Of a stretch of 19,700 bases of DNA, positions 14,090-19,700 are shown piece by piece. The DNA lies in the NCBI GenBank assembly GCA_049642385.1, contig JBAROU010000130.1, positions 1-19,700 on the forward strand, given 5' to 3'. The DNA is from JBAROU01 sp049642385. GTDB taxonomy: Bacteria > Chloroflexota > Dehalococcoidia > DSTF01 > RBG-16-68-14. Numbering within the stretch: the first letter of the stretch is position 1; each line of letters opens with the position of its first letter. The position numbers were made by a program, and so were the translations under genes. The notes beneath the pieces were generated by a model. The model saw only the letters and a program-made list of their open reading frames with translations, ran no database searches and had not been told where the DNA came from.

Positions 14090-14671
14090 ATGCTAAAAGT
14101 CGTCCCCCCGCAGGAGCTCGACGAGCGGACGCTCGTAAAACGAGCCATCTCCCGCAATAAGGAGGCCTTCGGAGCGCTCTACGACCGCCACGTCGTGCGC
14201 GTGTACCGACATCTATACTATATGGTAGGGAACTCGGCGGAGGCCGAGGACCTGACGGCGCAGGCGTTCCTGCAGGCCTGGGAGGCGATCGAACGCTATG
14301 AGATCCGGGGCGCGCCCTTTGTATCGTGGCTGCTGCGCATCGCGCACAACCTGGGGGTGAGCTACCTGCGGTCGAAGCGGGAGAGCGCGCAGCTGCCGGA
14401 GACGCTGGTAGACCATGGGAGCCAGCGTAACCCGGAGGAAGTGGTGGAGAAGGCGCTGGACGGCGCGCATGTGCGGGAGGCGATCCTGCAACTACGCGAC
14501 GAACATCGACAGGTGATTATGCTGCGTTTTGTTGAAGATCTAGAGTACCGCGAGGTGGCGGCGATCGTCGGGAAGAGCGTTGCAGCGGTGCGCGTGATCC
14601 AGCATCGCGCGCTGAACGCGCTTCGCAAGCAGATGCAAGAGAACGGCCAGTCCGAGGCGGCGAATGGCTGA
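14090..14671 (+). CDS. ECF-family RNA polymerase sigma factor
   Basis: A 193-residue alternative sigma factor that redirects RNA polymerase to a specific promoter set. Region 2 covers about 20-95 (FGALYDRHVVRVYRHLYYMV, EAEDLTAQAFLQAWEAI, FVSWLLRIAHNLGVSYLRSK). Region 4 covers about 130-182 (LQLRDEHRQVIMLRFVEDLE, then the helix-turn-helix YREVAAIVGKSVAAVRVIQH). No region 1 or 3 is present. GAGGAG lies 8 nt before the ATG. The end overlaps the next small gene by 8 bp, indicating coupled expression with a probable regulator. The gene lies 145 nt after the VWA gene, with no strong terminator between them. The target promoters are unknown. Confidence 0.92.
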   Translation: MLKVVPPQELDERTLVKRAISRNKEAFGALYDRHVVRVYRHLYYMVGNSAEAEDLTAQAFLQAWEAIERYEIRGAPFVSWLLRIAHNLGVSYLRSKRESAQLPETLVDHGSQRNPEEVVEKALDGAHVREAILQLRDEHRQVIMLRFVEDLEYREVAAIVGKSVAAVRVIQHRALNALRKQMQENGQSEAANG

Positions 14672-14936
14672 TCGCGACCTGGTGGAGGCGTTGGCGGAGT
14701 GCCTGGAGGCAATGAGGATGGGCGAGACCGAGTTGAAGAGTTGCCTGGAACGATACAGCGAGCATCGGGAGGAGCTGGAAGCGCTGCTGGCGGTGGCGCA
14801 GCAGATCCCGCGGCTGGCGGAGGACGTCGCGCCATCACCGACGTTTCGTGAGCGCGCGCGGCGCGAACTGGTGCGCGAGGGCAACGGCAACGGCGCACCG
14901 CCCGCATCGCCGGAGTGGCAGGGCGGTCCCGCGTAA
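14664..14936 (+). CDS. Small anti-sigma-like protein
   Basis: A 90-residue soluble protein overlapping the sigma gene by 8 bp. Residues 5-50 (LVEALAECLEAMRMGETELK, then SCLERYSEHREELEALLAVA) match the 'ECL...GE...CL.RY.EH..EL..LL' pattern found at the N-terminus of many Chloroflexota proteins encoded next to ECF sigma factors. In those, a membrane segment and extracytoplasmic part usually follow. Here the protein stops after a short Arg-rich helix (RERARRELVREG) and a disordered tail, so no membrane anchor is present. It could be a cytoplasmic anti-sigma or co-regulator. The function is inferred from overlap and pattern, with moderate confidence. Confidence 0.65.
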   Translation: MADRDLVEALAECLEAMRMGETELKSCLERYSEHREELEALLAVAQQIPRLAEDVAPSPTFRERARRELVREGNGNGAPPASPEWQGGPA

Positions 14937-15000
14937 CACTCAGAAACTTGTAGCCACATAACTTTGGGGCGATGTTGCGATCGCCCTTTCGCTTTCTCGC

Positions 15001-15018
15001 TACAATACTCCCACTATG
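15001..15018 (+). promoter_or_regulatory. -10 element of a probably leaderless rarA transcript
   Basis: TACAAT (15001-15006) ends 9 nt before the rarA ATG (15016). A start at 15013-15016 would give an mRNA with essentially no leader, consistent with the absence of a ribosome-binding site. TTGCGA (14975-14980) is the nearest -35-like hexamer, but its 20-nt spacing is poor. Confidence 0.45.
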
Positions 15019-16404
15019 GCCCCCCGCAAGCCCCAACAGCGCGGCCCCGATATGTTCACGCAGGCGGCTGAGGAGCAGCAGCAGCGCGAAGCGCCGCTGG
15101 CGGCTCGCATGCGGCCGCGCACGCTGGATGAGTTCGTCGGGCAGGAGCACCTGATCGGCGAGGGGCACATCCTGCGCCGGTTGATGGAGGCGGACAGTCT
15201 GCCGTCGATCGTGTTCTGGGGGCCGCCGGGCACGGGCAAGACGACGCTGGGCCGGATCATCGCGCAGATGACATCGGCGACGTTCGCGCCGATGTCGGCC
15301 GTCTCGGCGGGCGTGGCGGACCTGCGGCGCGTGATCGCGGAGGCGAAGGAACGGCGCGCGCTGGAGGGCCAGCGCACCATCTTGTTCATCGACGAGATCC
15401 ATCGCTTCAACAAGGCGCAGCAGGACGCGGTGCTGCCGTACGTCGAGGACGGCACGATCACGCTGATCGGCGCGACGACGGAGAACCCGTCGTTCGAAGT
15501 GATCGGGCCGCTGCTGTCGCGCTGCCGCGTGTTCGCTCTGCAGGCGCTCGAGGTGGAGCAGGTGGAGCAGATCGTGCGGCGCGCGCTGGCGGACGAGGAG
15601 CGTGGCTTGCTTGCTCAGGGCCAGGCTGCAGGAAAGCTCGTGATGGATGACGACGCGATCGAAGGGCTCGCGTCGGCGACGGGCGGCGACGCGCGTATCG
15701 CGCTGAACGCGCTGGAGATGGCTGCAGCGAGCGCATCGCCGGACAAGAAAGGCGTGCGCCGGGTGACGCGCGCGATCGTCGAGGAGGCGCTGCAGCAGCG
15801 CACGTACCTGTACGACAAGTCGGGCGACGCGCACTACGATACGATCTCCGCGTTCATCAAGTCGGTGCGCGGATCGGACGCGGATGCTGCGCTCTACTGG
15901 CTCGCGCGCATGATCGAGTCGGGTGAGGACCCGCTGTTCATCGTGCGCCGAATGGTGATTCTGGCGGCTGAGGACGTCGGGCTGGCCGACCCGCAGGCGC
16001 TGGTCGTCGCGACGGCGTGCCAGCAGGCGGTGCACTTCATCGGGCTGCCGGAAGGCTTCCTGCCGATGGCAGAGTGCGCGATCTACCTGGCGACGGCGCC
16101 CAAAAGCAATAGCGCGATGACCGCGTACCAGCGCGCGATGGAAGACGTGCGGGAGACGCAAGGCGAGCCGGTGCCGATGCACCTGCGTAACGCCGTGACG
16201 GGACTGATGCGGTCGATGGGGTACGGGCGAGGCTACAAGTACGCGCATGACTACGACGAGCACGTCGTTGAGCAGCAGCACCTGCCGGACCGCCTGGCGG
16301 GACGTCGCTACTATGAGCCGGGCGAGCTGGGCTACGAGCGGACTATCAAGGACTGGTGGGAGAAGATCAGGAAGCAGGACGCGGGAGGAGGGAAGGGCGA
16401 GTAA
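15016..16404 (+). CDS. rarA: Replication-associated recombination protein A (AAA+ ATPase)
   Basis: RarA/MgsA (eukaryotic homologue WRNIP1) is a clamp-loader-related AAA+ ATPase that acts at stalled replication forks and with SSB. The 462-residue protein shows Walker A GPPGTGKTT (69-77), Walker B DEIH (126-129), sensor-1 GATTENPSF (152-160) and a probable arginine finger SRC (168-170). The typical MgsA C-terminal region follows (LYDKSGDAHYDTISAFIKSV, EDPLFIVRRMVILAAEDVGL, NAVTGLMRSMGYGRGYKYAH). The N-terminal RPRTLDEFVGQEHL box distinguishes it from RuvB. The length is normal. It stands alone, followed 25 nt later by the start of the exported hydrolase gene. Confidence 0.95.
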   Translation: MAPRKPQQRGPDMFTQAAEEQQQREAPLAARMRPRTLDEFVGQEHLIGEGHILRRLMEADSLPSIVFWGPPGTGKTTLGRIIAQMTSATFAPMSAVSAGVADLRRVIAEAKERRALEGQRTILFIDEIHRFNKAQQDAVLPYVEDGTITLIGATTENPSFEVIGPLLSRCRVFALQALEVEQVEQIVRRALADEERGLLAQGQAAGKLVMDDDAIEGLASATGGDARIALNALEMAAASASPDKKGVRRVTRAIVEEALQQRTYLYDKSGDAHYDTISAFIKSVRGSDADAALYWLARMIESGEDPLFIVRRMVILAAEDVGLADPQALVVATACQQAVHFIGLPEGFLPMAECAIYLATAPKSNSAMTAYQRAMEDVRETQGEPVPMHLRNAVTGLMRSMGYGRGYKYAHDYDEHVVEQQHLPDRLAGRRYYEPGELGYERTIKDWWEKIRKQDAGGGKGE

Positions 16405-16408
16405 GCGG

Positions 16409-16431
16409 TGGTATACTACCGCACCACCATG
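16409..16431 (+). promoter_or_regulatory. Extended -10 promoter of the hydrolase gene
   Basis: TGGTATACT (TGn at 16409-16411, TATACT at 16412-16417) lies directly after the rarA stop and 11 nt before the ATG at 16429. The predicted start leaves about 5 nt of leader. The same TGGTATACT occurs before the tmRNA gene. Confidence 0.5.
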
Positions 16432-17454
16432 CGAGTTCTCCTCCGCGCGCTGCTCCTGAGTGCACTCGTGGGCGCGCTCAGCCTGACCGCCGCCAGGCCG
16501 TCGCTGGCAGCCGACCGCTACCTGGACGAGGTCTTCTTGTCTGCGAACGTGACGTCCAACATCGCCTACGGCCAAGCGCTCGACGAATTCGGCCAGATGG
16601 AAACGCTGCGGCTGGACGTGTACCAACCCGCCGGCGACACCGCGACCGACCGGCCGGTGGTCATCTTCGCGCACGGCGGCGGCTTTACCGGCGGCAGTAA
16701 GACCAGCCCGGACGCTGTCAACTACGCGACGCAGATGGCAAAGCGCGGGTTCGTCTCAGCCTCGATCAACTACCGGCTGCGCGAAGGCGGCTTCCCGCCC
16801 GAGGAGCAGATTCAGGTGGTCTTTGACGCCAAACACGACGCCCAGGCCGCTGTGCGCTGGTTTCGCGCCAACGCGGCGAGCTACAACATTGACGCGGACC
16901 GCATCTCGTTCGCGGGCTACTCGGCTGGCGCAGCGACGGCGTTGCTGGTGGGCTATACGCCCGAGGATCCTGGCGACAGCGGGAACCCCGGATACCCGTC
17001 CGATGTTGCGGCGGTGATCGACATCTCCGGAAGCCTGGCGGGTTTCGCGGACTACCTGATGGATGCTGGCGAGCCGCCCGTTCTAATCGTCCACGGCACC
17101 AGCGATGCGACCGTGCCGTACAGCGCGGCTACCGAGATCGTCGCGGCTGCGCAGGCCGACAGCATCCCGTACGAACTGCACACACTGGATGGCGTGGGCC
17201 ACAGCAAGTTCAGTCTGCTGACGGACGAGATCGCGGAGTGGTCAGGCGCGTTCCTCTATCACCAAGTCATCGCGAACAGCGTTGGCGGTGTTGCGGAGCT
17301 GCCACGTATCGCGGGTGATCCGCAGATGACACCGCGGTCGGATGGCGTGAGCGGCCTTGAGGTGCTCTTCATCGTGGCCGTAGTGGCGACCATCGGGGCG
17401 GGTGGCTTGGTCGCGACTCGCGTAAGACGTACGTACGGACGGGGCGGCGGATGA
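16429..17454 (+). CDS. Exported alpha/beta hydrolase (esterase-like) with C-terminal membrane anchor
   Basis: A 341-residue secreted serine hydrolase. A signal peptide covers residues 1-28 (RVLLRALLLSALVGALSLTA, RPSLA before cleavage). The alpha/beta-hydrolase domain shows oxyanion motif HGGG (82-85), nucleophile Ser165 in GYSAG, acid Asp226 in GTSDATVP and His258 in GVGHSKF, in correct order. The closest broad groups are carboxylesterase/acetyl-esterase-like enzymes. A C-terminal hydrophobic segment (about 312-331) with RVRRTYGRGGG anchors it, placing the catalytic domain outside. I start it at ATG 16429, not GTG 16408, because 16408 would put the promoter's TATACT inside the coding region. 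The substrate is unknown. It is convergent with the next gene, only 6 nt apart. Confidence 0.87.
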   Translation: MRVLLRALLLSALVGALSLTAARPSLAADRYLDEVFLSANVTSNIAYGQALDEFGQMETLRLDVYQPAGDTATDRPVVIFAHGGGFTGGSKTSPDAVNYATQMAKRGFVSASINYRLREGGFPPEEQIQVVFDAKHDAQAAVRWFRANAASYNIDADRISFAGYSAGAATALLVGYTPEDPGDSGNPGYPSDVAAVIDISGSLAGFADYLMDAGEPPVLIVHGTSDATVPYSAATEIVAAAQADSIPYELHTLDGVGHSKFSLLTDEIAEWSGAFLYHQVIANSVGGVAELPRIAGDPQMTPRSDGVSGLEVLFIVAVVATIGAGGLVATRVRRTYGRGGG

Positions 17455-17460
17455 CGAACG

Positions 17461-17931
17461 CTAGCCGGCGTGCCAGACGGTGGGCGGCGTGCCCGTCACG
17501 AGGTCGCGCAGGGCGTACAGCTCGATGCGCCGGGGTGTGAGCTTGAGCAGGCCGTACGTGGGGTCGTCCGGCCCGTCGCGCCAGATGATCGCCGGGTCAT
17601 AGCCGTAGGGCGGTGGCGTGTTCTTGTACAGCTCCCAAATGCGCAGCTTCTCGTTCTGGTCGTCTTCCCACGCGGCCGTCGCGTCGATGTAGACCTGCTG
17701 GTGCTCCTGATCCCAGTAGCTGAGCGAGACGTTAGGGTTGCGCGCGAGGTGTTTCTCCTTGAGCGAGTGGCGGCCGGTGGCGATCCAGCCGGCCGCGCCT
17801 TCCCAGATGGGGTGGAGGATGCGCGTGCGCGGTCGGCCGCGTCGGTCGACGGTGGCAACGGTGCACCAGACGATGCGACTGACGCGCTTGGTGAACTCCT
17901 CTTCGATGTCTGAGAACGAGGTTGCGTTCAT
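17461..17931 (-). CDS. Pyridoxamine 5'-phosphate oxidase-fold flavoprotein
   Basis: A 156-residue protein of the split-barrel (PNPOx-like) fold. Members bind FMN, F420 or heme and often act as small reductases. Recognisable parts are the N-terminal strand pair (RIVWCTVATVDRRGRPRTRI, HPIWEGAAGWIATG) and KEKHLARNPNVSLSYWDQEH at about residues 58-77. An insert (YKNTPPPYGYDPAIIW) precedes a C-terminal strand with LTPRRIELYAL. It does not look like the complete PdxH enzyme, and the cofactor cannot be assigned. It starts 6 nt after the FAD oxidoreductase stop, so the two are probably co-transcribed and may share a redox substrate. Confidence 0.82.
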   Translation of the reverse strand: MNATSFSDIEEEFTKRVSRIVWCTVATVDRRGRPRTRILHPIWEGAAGWIATGRHSLKEKHLARNPNVSLSYWDQEHQQVYIDATAAWEDDQNEKLRIWELYKNTPPPYGYDPAIIWRDGPDDPTYGLLKLTPRRIELYALRDLVTGTPPTVWHAG

Positions 17932-17937
17932 GGAGAC

Positions 17938-19062
17938 TTACCCTTGCGCGGCGGCGGGCATCATGGCCTGCATGGCGATACCGAACGCTAGGAACTGCTC
18001 GAACGTGGGCGGATCGCCGCTGACGAGCTGCGTTGTCAGGTCGTAGAGCGGCTCCGCGATCTTGTTGCGCTTGCTCTCGTAGTCGGCCAGCGCCTCGTCC
18101 AGCGGGCGGCGGCCGGAGAAGCCTTCGTCGATGGCATCCGCAAGATACTCGGCGTCACGGAAGGCGTCGGTGATGCCGAGGCCGGTGACGAAGTCGCGGT
18201 GATAGCCGGCGTCGCCGACGAGCGCCCAGCCCGGGCCGTACGGCTTGCGGAAGAAGTTGGGCTGGTCGGCGGTGCCCTGGAAACGCTCCTCTCGCTTGCC
18301 GCCGCGGGCGCGGTCGGCGATGTCGGGCGTGCGTTCCAGGATCTTGAAGAAGCTCGACTCGATATCCTTGCGGAACTCGGGAAACGCTTCGATCGGGCCG
18401 CCGGCGGCGATGCAGGCCATGGAGTCGTGCGTGGGGAAGCAAAGCACGCCGCCGCCATCGAACAGGTAGAGCTCGGCGCCCTTGAGCTCCACGCCGCTAA
18501 AGTACGAGTAGTAGCCAAAGCTGAGTGACGGTCTCGTGTTGTATTCGGGCGCGTTCACGGCTTTTGCGACGGTGGAGTGCATGCCGTCGGCGCCGATCAC
18601 GACGCGGGCTTTTTCGGTGACCGTCGAATCGCTTTTGGCGTTGCCGCGGACGCCGACGACGCGGTCGCCGTCCAGGACGAGCTCCTTCACGGAGAAGCCT
18701 TCACGCATCTCAACGCCCGCCTCGACCGCAGCGTCGACCAAAATCTTGTCGAGTATCGTGCGGCGTGGGCAGTAGGCCTCGATCTCGGGCGGGCCACCTG
18801 GCGGCGCTGGCGGGTTGAACGTGCCGCCTTCTATGCTCACGTCGATCGATTTGATGCGTGGGAGGTTGGTCGCGCGCAGGGTGTCCAGCACGCCCCAGGC
18901 GCGCATGCGCTCGACCCCAGGCGGCTGGATGTAGTGCGTCGACATGATGTCGCTGGGAAAGGTGGACTTGTCGAGAAGGAGGACGTTGTAGCCCTTGCGG
19001 GCGAGGAGCATGGCTGTGGGCGACCCGCCGCAGCGGGCGCCGACGACGGTGGCATCGTACAT
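17938..19062 (-). CDS. FAD-dependent oxidoreductase (group A monooxygenase / geranylgeranyl-reductase-like)
   Basis: A 374-residue flavoprotein. An N-terminal Rossmann motif VVGARCGGSPTAMLLARKG (6-24) binds the ADP of FAD. The CPRRTILDKIL segment (98-108) and GADG (157-160) are typical of the PHBH/GGR superfamily. GDAGYHRDFVTGLGITDAFR (283-302) is the second FAD motif. Substrate oxidation, reduction or hydroxylation cannot be told apart from sequence. I start at ATG 19062 because AAGGGAG lies about 7 nt upstream and the Rossmann motif then begins at residue 6. A longer in-frame start at 19116 adds 18 unrelated residues across the promoter. It is co-directional with the PNPOx-fold gene. Confidence 0.87.
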   Translation of the reverse strand: MYDATVVGARCGGSPTAMLLARKGYNVLLLDKSTFPSDIMSTHYIQPPGVERMRAWGVLDTLRATNLPRIKSIDVSIEGGTFNPPAPPGGPPEIEAYCPRRTILDKILVDAAVEAGVEMREGFSVKELVLDGDRVVGVRGNAKSDSTVTEKARVVIGADGMHSTVAKAVNAPEYNTRPSLSFGYYSYFSGVELKGAELYLFDGGGVLCFPTHDSMACIAAGGPIEAFPEFRKDIESSFFKILERTPDIADRARGGKREERFQGTADQPNFFRKPYGPGWALVGDAGYHRDFVTGLGITDAFRDAEYLADAIDEGFSGRRPLDEALADYESKRNKIAEPLYDLTTQLVSGDPPTFEQFLAFGIAMQAMMPAAAQG

Positions 19063-19101
19063 GACCTTCTCCCTTACAGAATCTGGACAGCAGGCGGACG
19101 C

Positions 19102-19131
19102 ATTGTACAACAGCACTTCGAACGCGGCGAA
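19102..19131 (-). promoter_or_regulatory. Promoter of the FAD oxidoreductase gene
   Basis: On the minus strand TACAAT (19102-19107) lies 18 nt after a weak -35 TTCGCC (19126-19131). A start near 19095 leaves about 33 nt of leader containing AAGGGAGAAGG before the ATG. Confidence 0.45.
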
Positions 19132-19206
19132 TCGCCAGGACGGCCACTTGGCAGGCGTGAACGAGACAAGCGCGAGGCAATGTCTTCGCGGTGTCTTGAA
19201 CAGAAC

Positions 19207-19215
19207 TGGTATACT
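19207..19215 (+). promoter_or_regulatory. Extended -10 promoter of ssrA
   Basis: TGGTATACT: TG at 19207-19208 and TATACT at 19210-19215, 12 nt before the mature 5' end of tmRNA. No good -35 at the normal distance. Identical to the element before the hydrolase gene. Confidence 0.5.
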
Positions 19216-19227
19216 GACGATGCATGT

Positions 19228-19576
19228 GGGGACGAGCGGCTTCGACAGTGAGGCGCTGGTCTGAGGTGCAGGCCGAGGTGCCGTTACCTCGTAAAACTGG
19301 CGGCGAATAGATACCAGGCGAATCTAAAGTCGCCCTCGCCGCTTAACCGCGGTGACGTCGCCCACGAGCCTCCTCCCGATGGGCTGTGGAGCGGCGCCGA
19401 ACAGTCGGGTTGCTGCGGTCTGACGCCGATACGGGTCGCTTAAGAGACATCGGCTAGGTCCGGTGAAGTCGGGCCGGCGACGGCCCACCGGACGAGATGA
19501 AGCGCCGGACATGCCTGTAGTGCCTCAGGTGGGCCCTTCTCTGGACGGGGAGTTCGACCCTCCCCCGTCTCCACCA
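19228..19576 (+). ncRNA. ssrA: Transfer-messenger RNA (tmRNA)
   Basis: tmRNA rescues stalled ribosomes and tags the nascent peptide, together with SmpB. The ends form the tRNA-like domain: GGGGACG (19228-19234) pairs with CGTCTCC (19566-19572, one G-U), followed by A and an encoded CCA (19574-19576). The T-arm GGGAG-TTCGACC-CTCCC lies just upstream, and GGCTTCGACAG follows the 5' end as in the reduced D-loop. The tag reading frame most likely runs from GGC 19317 to TAA 19344-19346, giving GESKVALAA, with the typical LAA end. An in-frame TAG at 19308-19310 limits upstream extension. The 349-nt length is normal. The gene is divergent from the FAD oxidoreductase gene. Confidence 0.93.
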
Positions 19577-19590
19577 TCTCCAAACTTCGT

Positions 19591-19635
19591 GCCGCTCCAG
19601 TTCCTGAAAAGAAGCCAGGAACACATCGGAGCGGC
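19591..19635. terminator. Interrupted hairpin between ssrA and the convergent edge gene
   Basis: GCCGCTCC (19591-19598) pairs with GGAGCGGC (19628-19635), and inside it GTTCCTG (19600-19606) pairs with CAGGAAC (19616-19622). It lies between convergent transcription units, so a bidirectional terminator is plausible. Neither side has a U-tract. Confidence 0.4.
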
Positions 19636-19639
19636 GTGA

Positions 19640-19700
19640 TCATTTCAATGCCCGTTCGAGCAGCGTGCGGAATGCAGGGGCTGGCGTGATCGCGCCGATC
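19640..19700 (-). CDS. C-terminal end of an unknown protein (cut by window edge)
   Basis: The minus-strand frame entering from the right edge reads IGAITPAPAFRTLLERALK and stops at TGA (19640-19642). The frame is open to the edge, and the position just beyond a hairpin fits the end of a convergent gene. With only 19 residues I cannot identify it, and chance is possible. Confidence 0.35.
   Translation of the reverse strand, partial: IGAITPAPAFRTLLERALK

Noticed and set aside
16408..16428. GTG start adding seven residues to the hydrolase
   Set aside because: The -10 hexamer TATACT lies inside this stretch, and the signal peptide starts cleanly at ATG 16429.
14362..16674. 770-codon open frame on the minus strand across sigma, anti-sigma-like and rarA genes
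   Set aside because: It is the antisense shadow of well-supported genes in a GC-rich sequence. Its product is Arg/His/Leu-rich with no domain, and rarA on the other strand is unambiguous.

Overview
The window looks like a chromosomal segment of a GC-rich member of the Chloroflexota. Three things suggest this: Pro/Thr 'PTPTPTNTP' linkers in an exported protein, a short CLDRL-type anti-sigma-like protein behind an ECF sigma factor, and a tmRNA whose predicted tag GESKVALAA resembles, from memory, the G-E-x-x-x-x-L-A-x tag of Dehalococcoidia. The class assignment is an inference, not a demonstration.

Layout. (1) 1-5150, minus strand: the str operon running into the S10 operon, rpsL-rpsG-fusA-rpsJ-rplC-rplD, tightly packed, with 4-bp overlaps at rpsJ/rplC and rplC/rplD and no tuf between fusA and rpsJ. 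A TTGACA / TAGACT promoter and a leader hairpin precede rpsL, which starts at TTG. (2) 5273-8540: a membrane-anchored CAP/SCP-domain protein, a divergent Nramp-like transporter (minus) and a calcineurin-like phosphoesterase. (3) 8557-11400: three minus-strand genes, an AAA+ ATPase, an unknown protein and a small LPATG-anchored surface protein. They lie behind a roughly 500-nt leader that carries a c-di-GMP-I (GEMM-I)-like riboswitch flanked by two intrinsic terminators. (4) 11401-14936, plus strand: a large protein with a signal peptide, an extracytoplasmic VWA domain, one membrane segment and a cytoplasmic FHA-like domain with a repetitive tail, then an ECF sigma factor overlapped by a small anti-sigma-like gene. 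(5) 15016-17454: rarA and an exported, C-terminally anchored alpha/beta hydrolase. (6) 17461-19062, minus strand: a FAD-dependent oxidoreductase followed by a pyridoxamine-phosphate-oxidase-fold protein. (7) 19228-19576: tmRNA, then the last codons of a convergent gene at the edge.

The translation genes and tmRNA are housekeeping. The most interesting part is 8557-14936, which reads as a cell-surface and signalling locus: second-messenger control of a sortase-type surface protein and an ATPase, divergent from a VWA-FHA transmembrane protein and next to an ECF sigma unit. The riboswitch call rests on direct matches to the conserved c-di-GMP-I core. The idea that the neighbouring genes form one system is inference from position.
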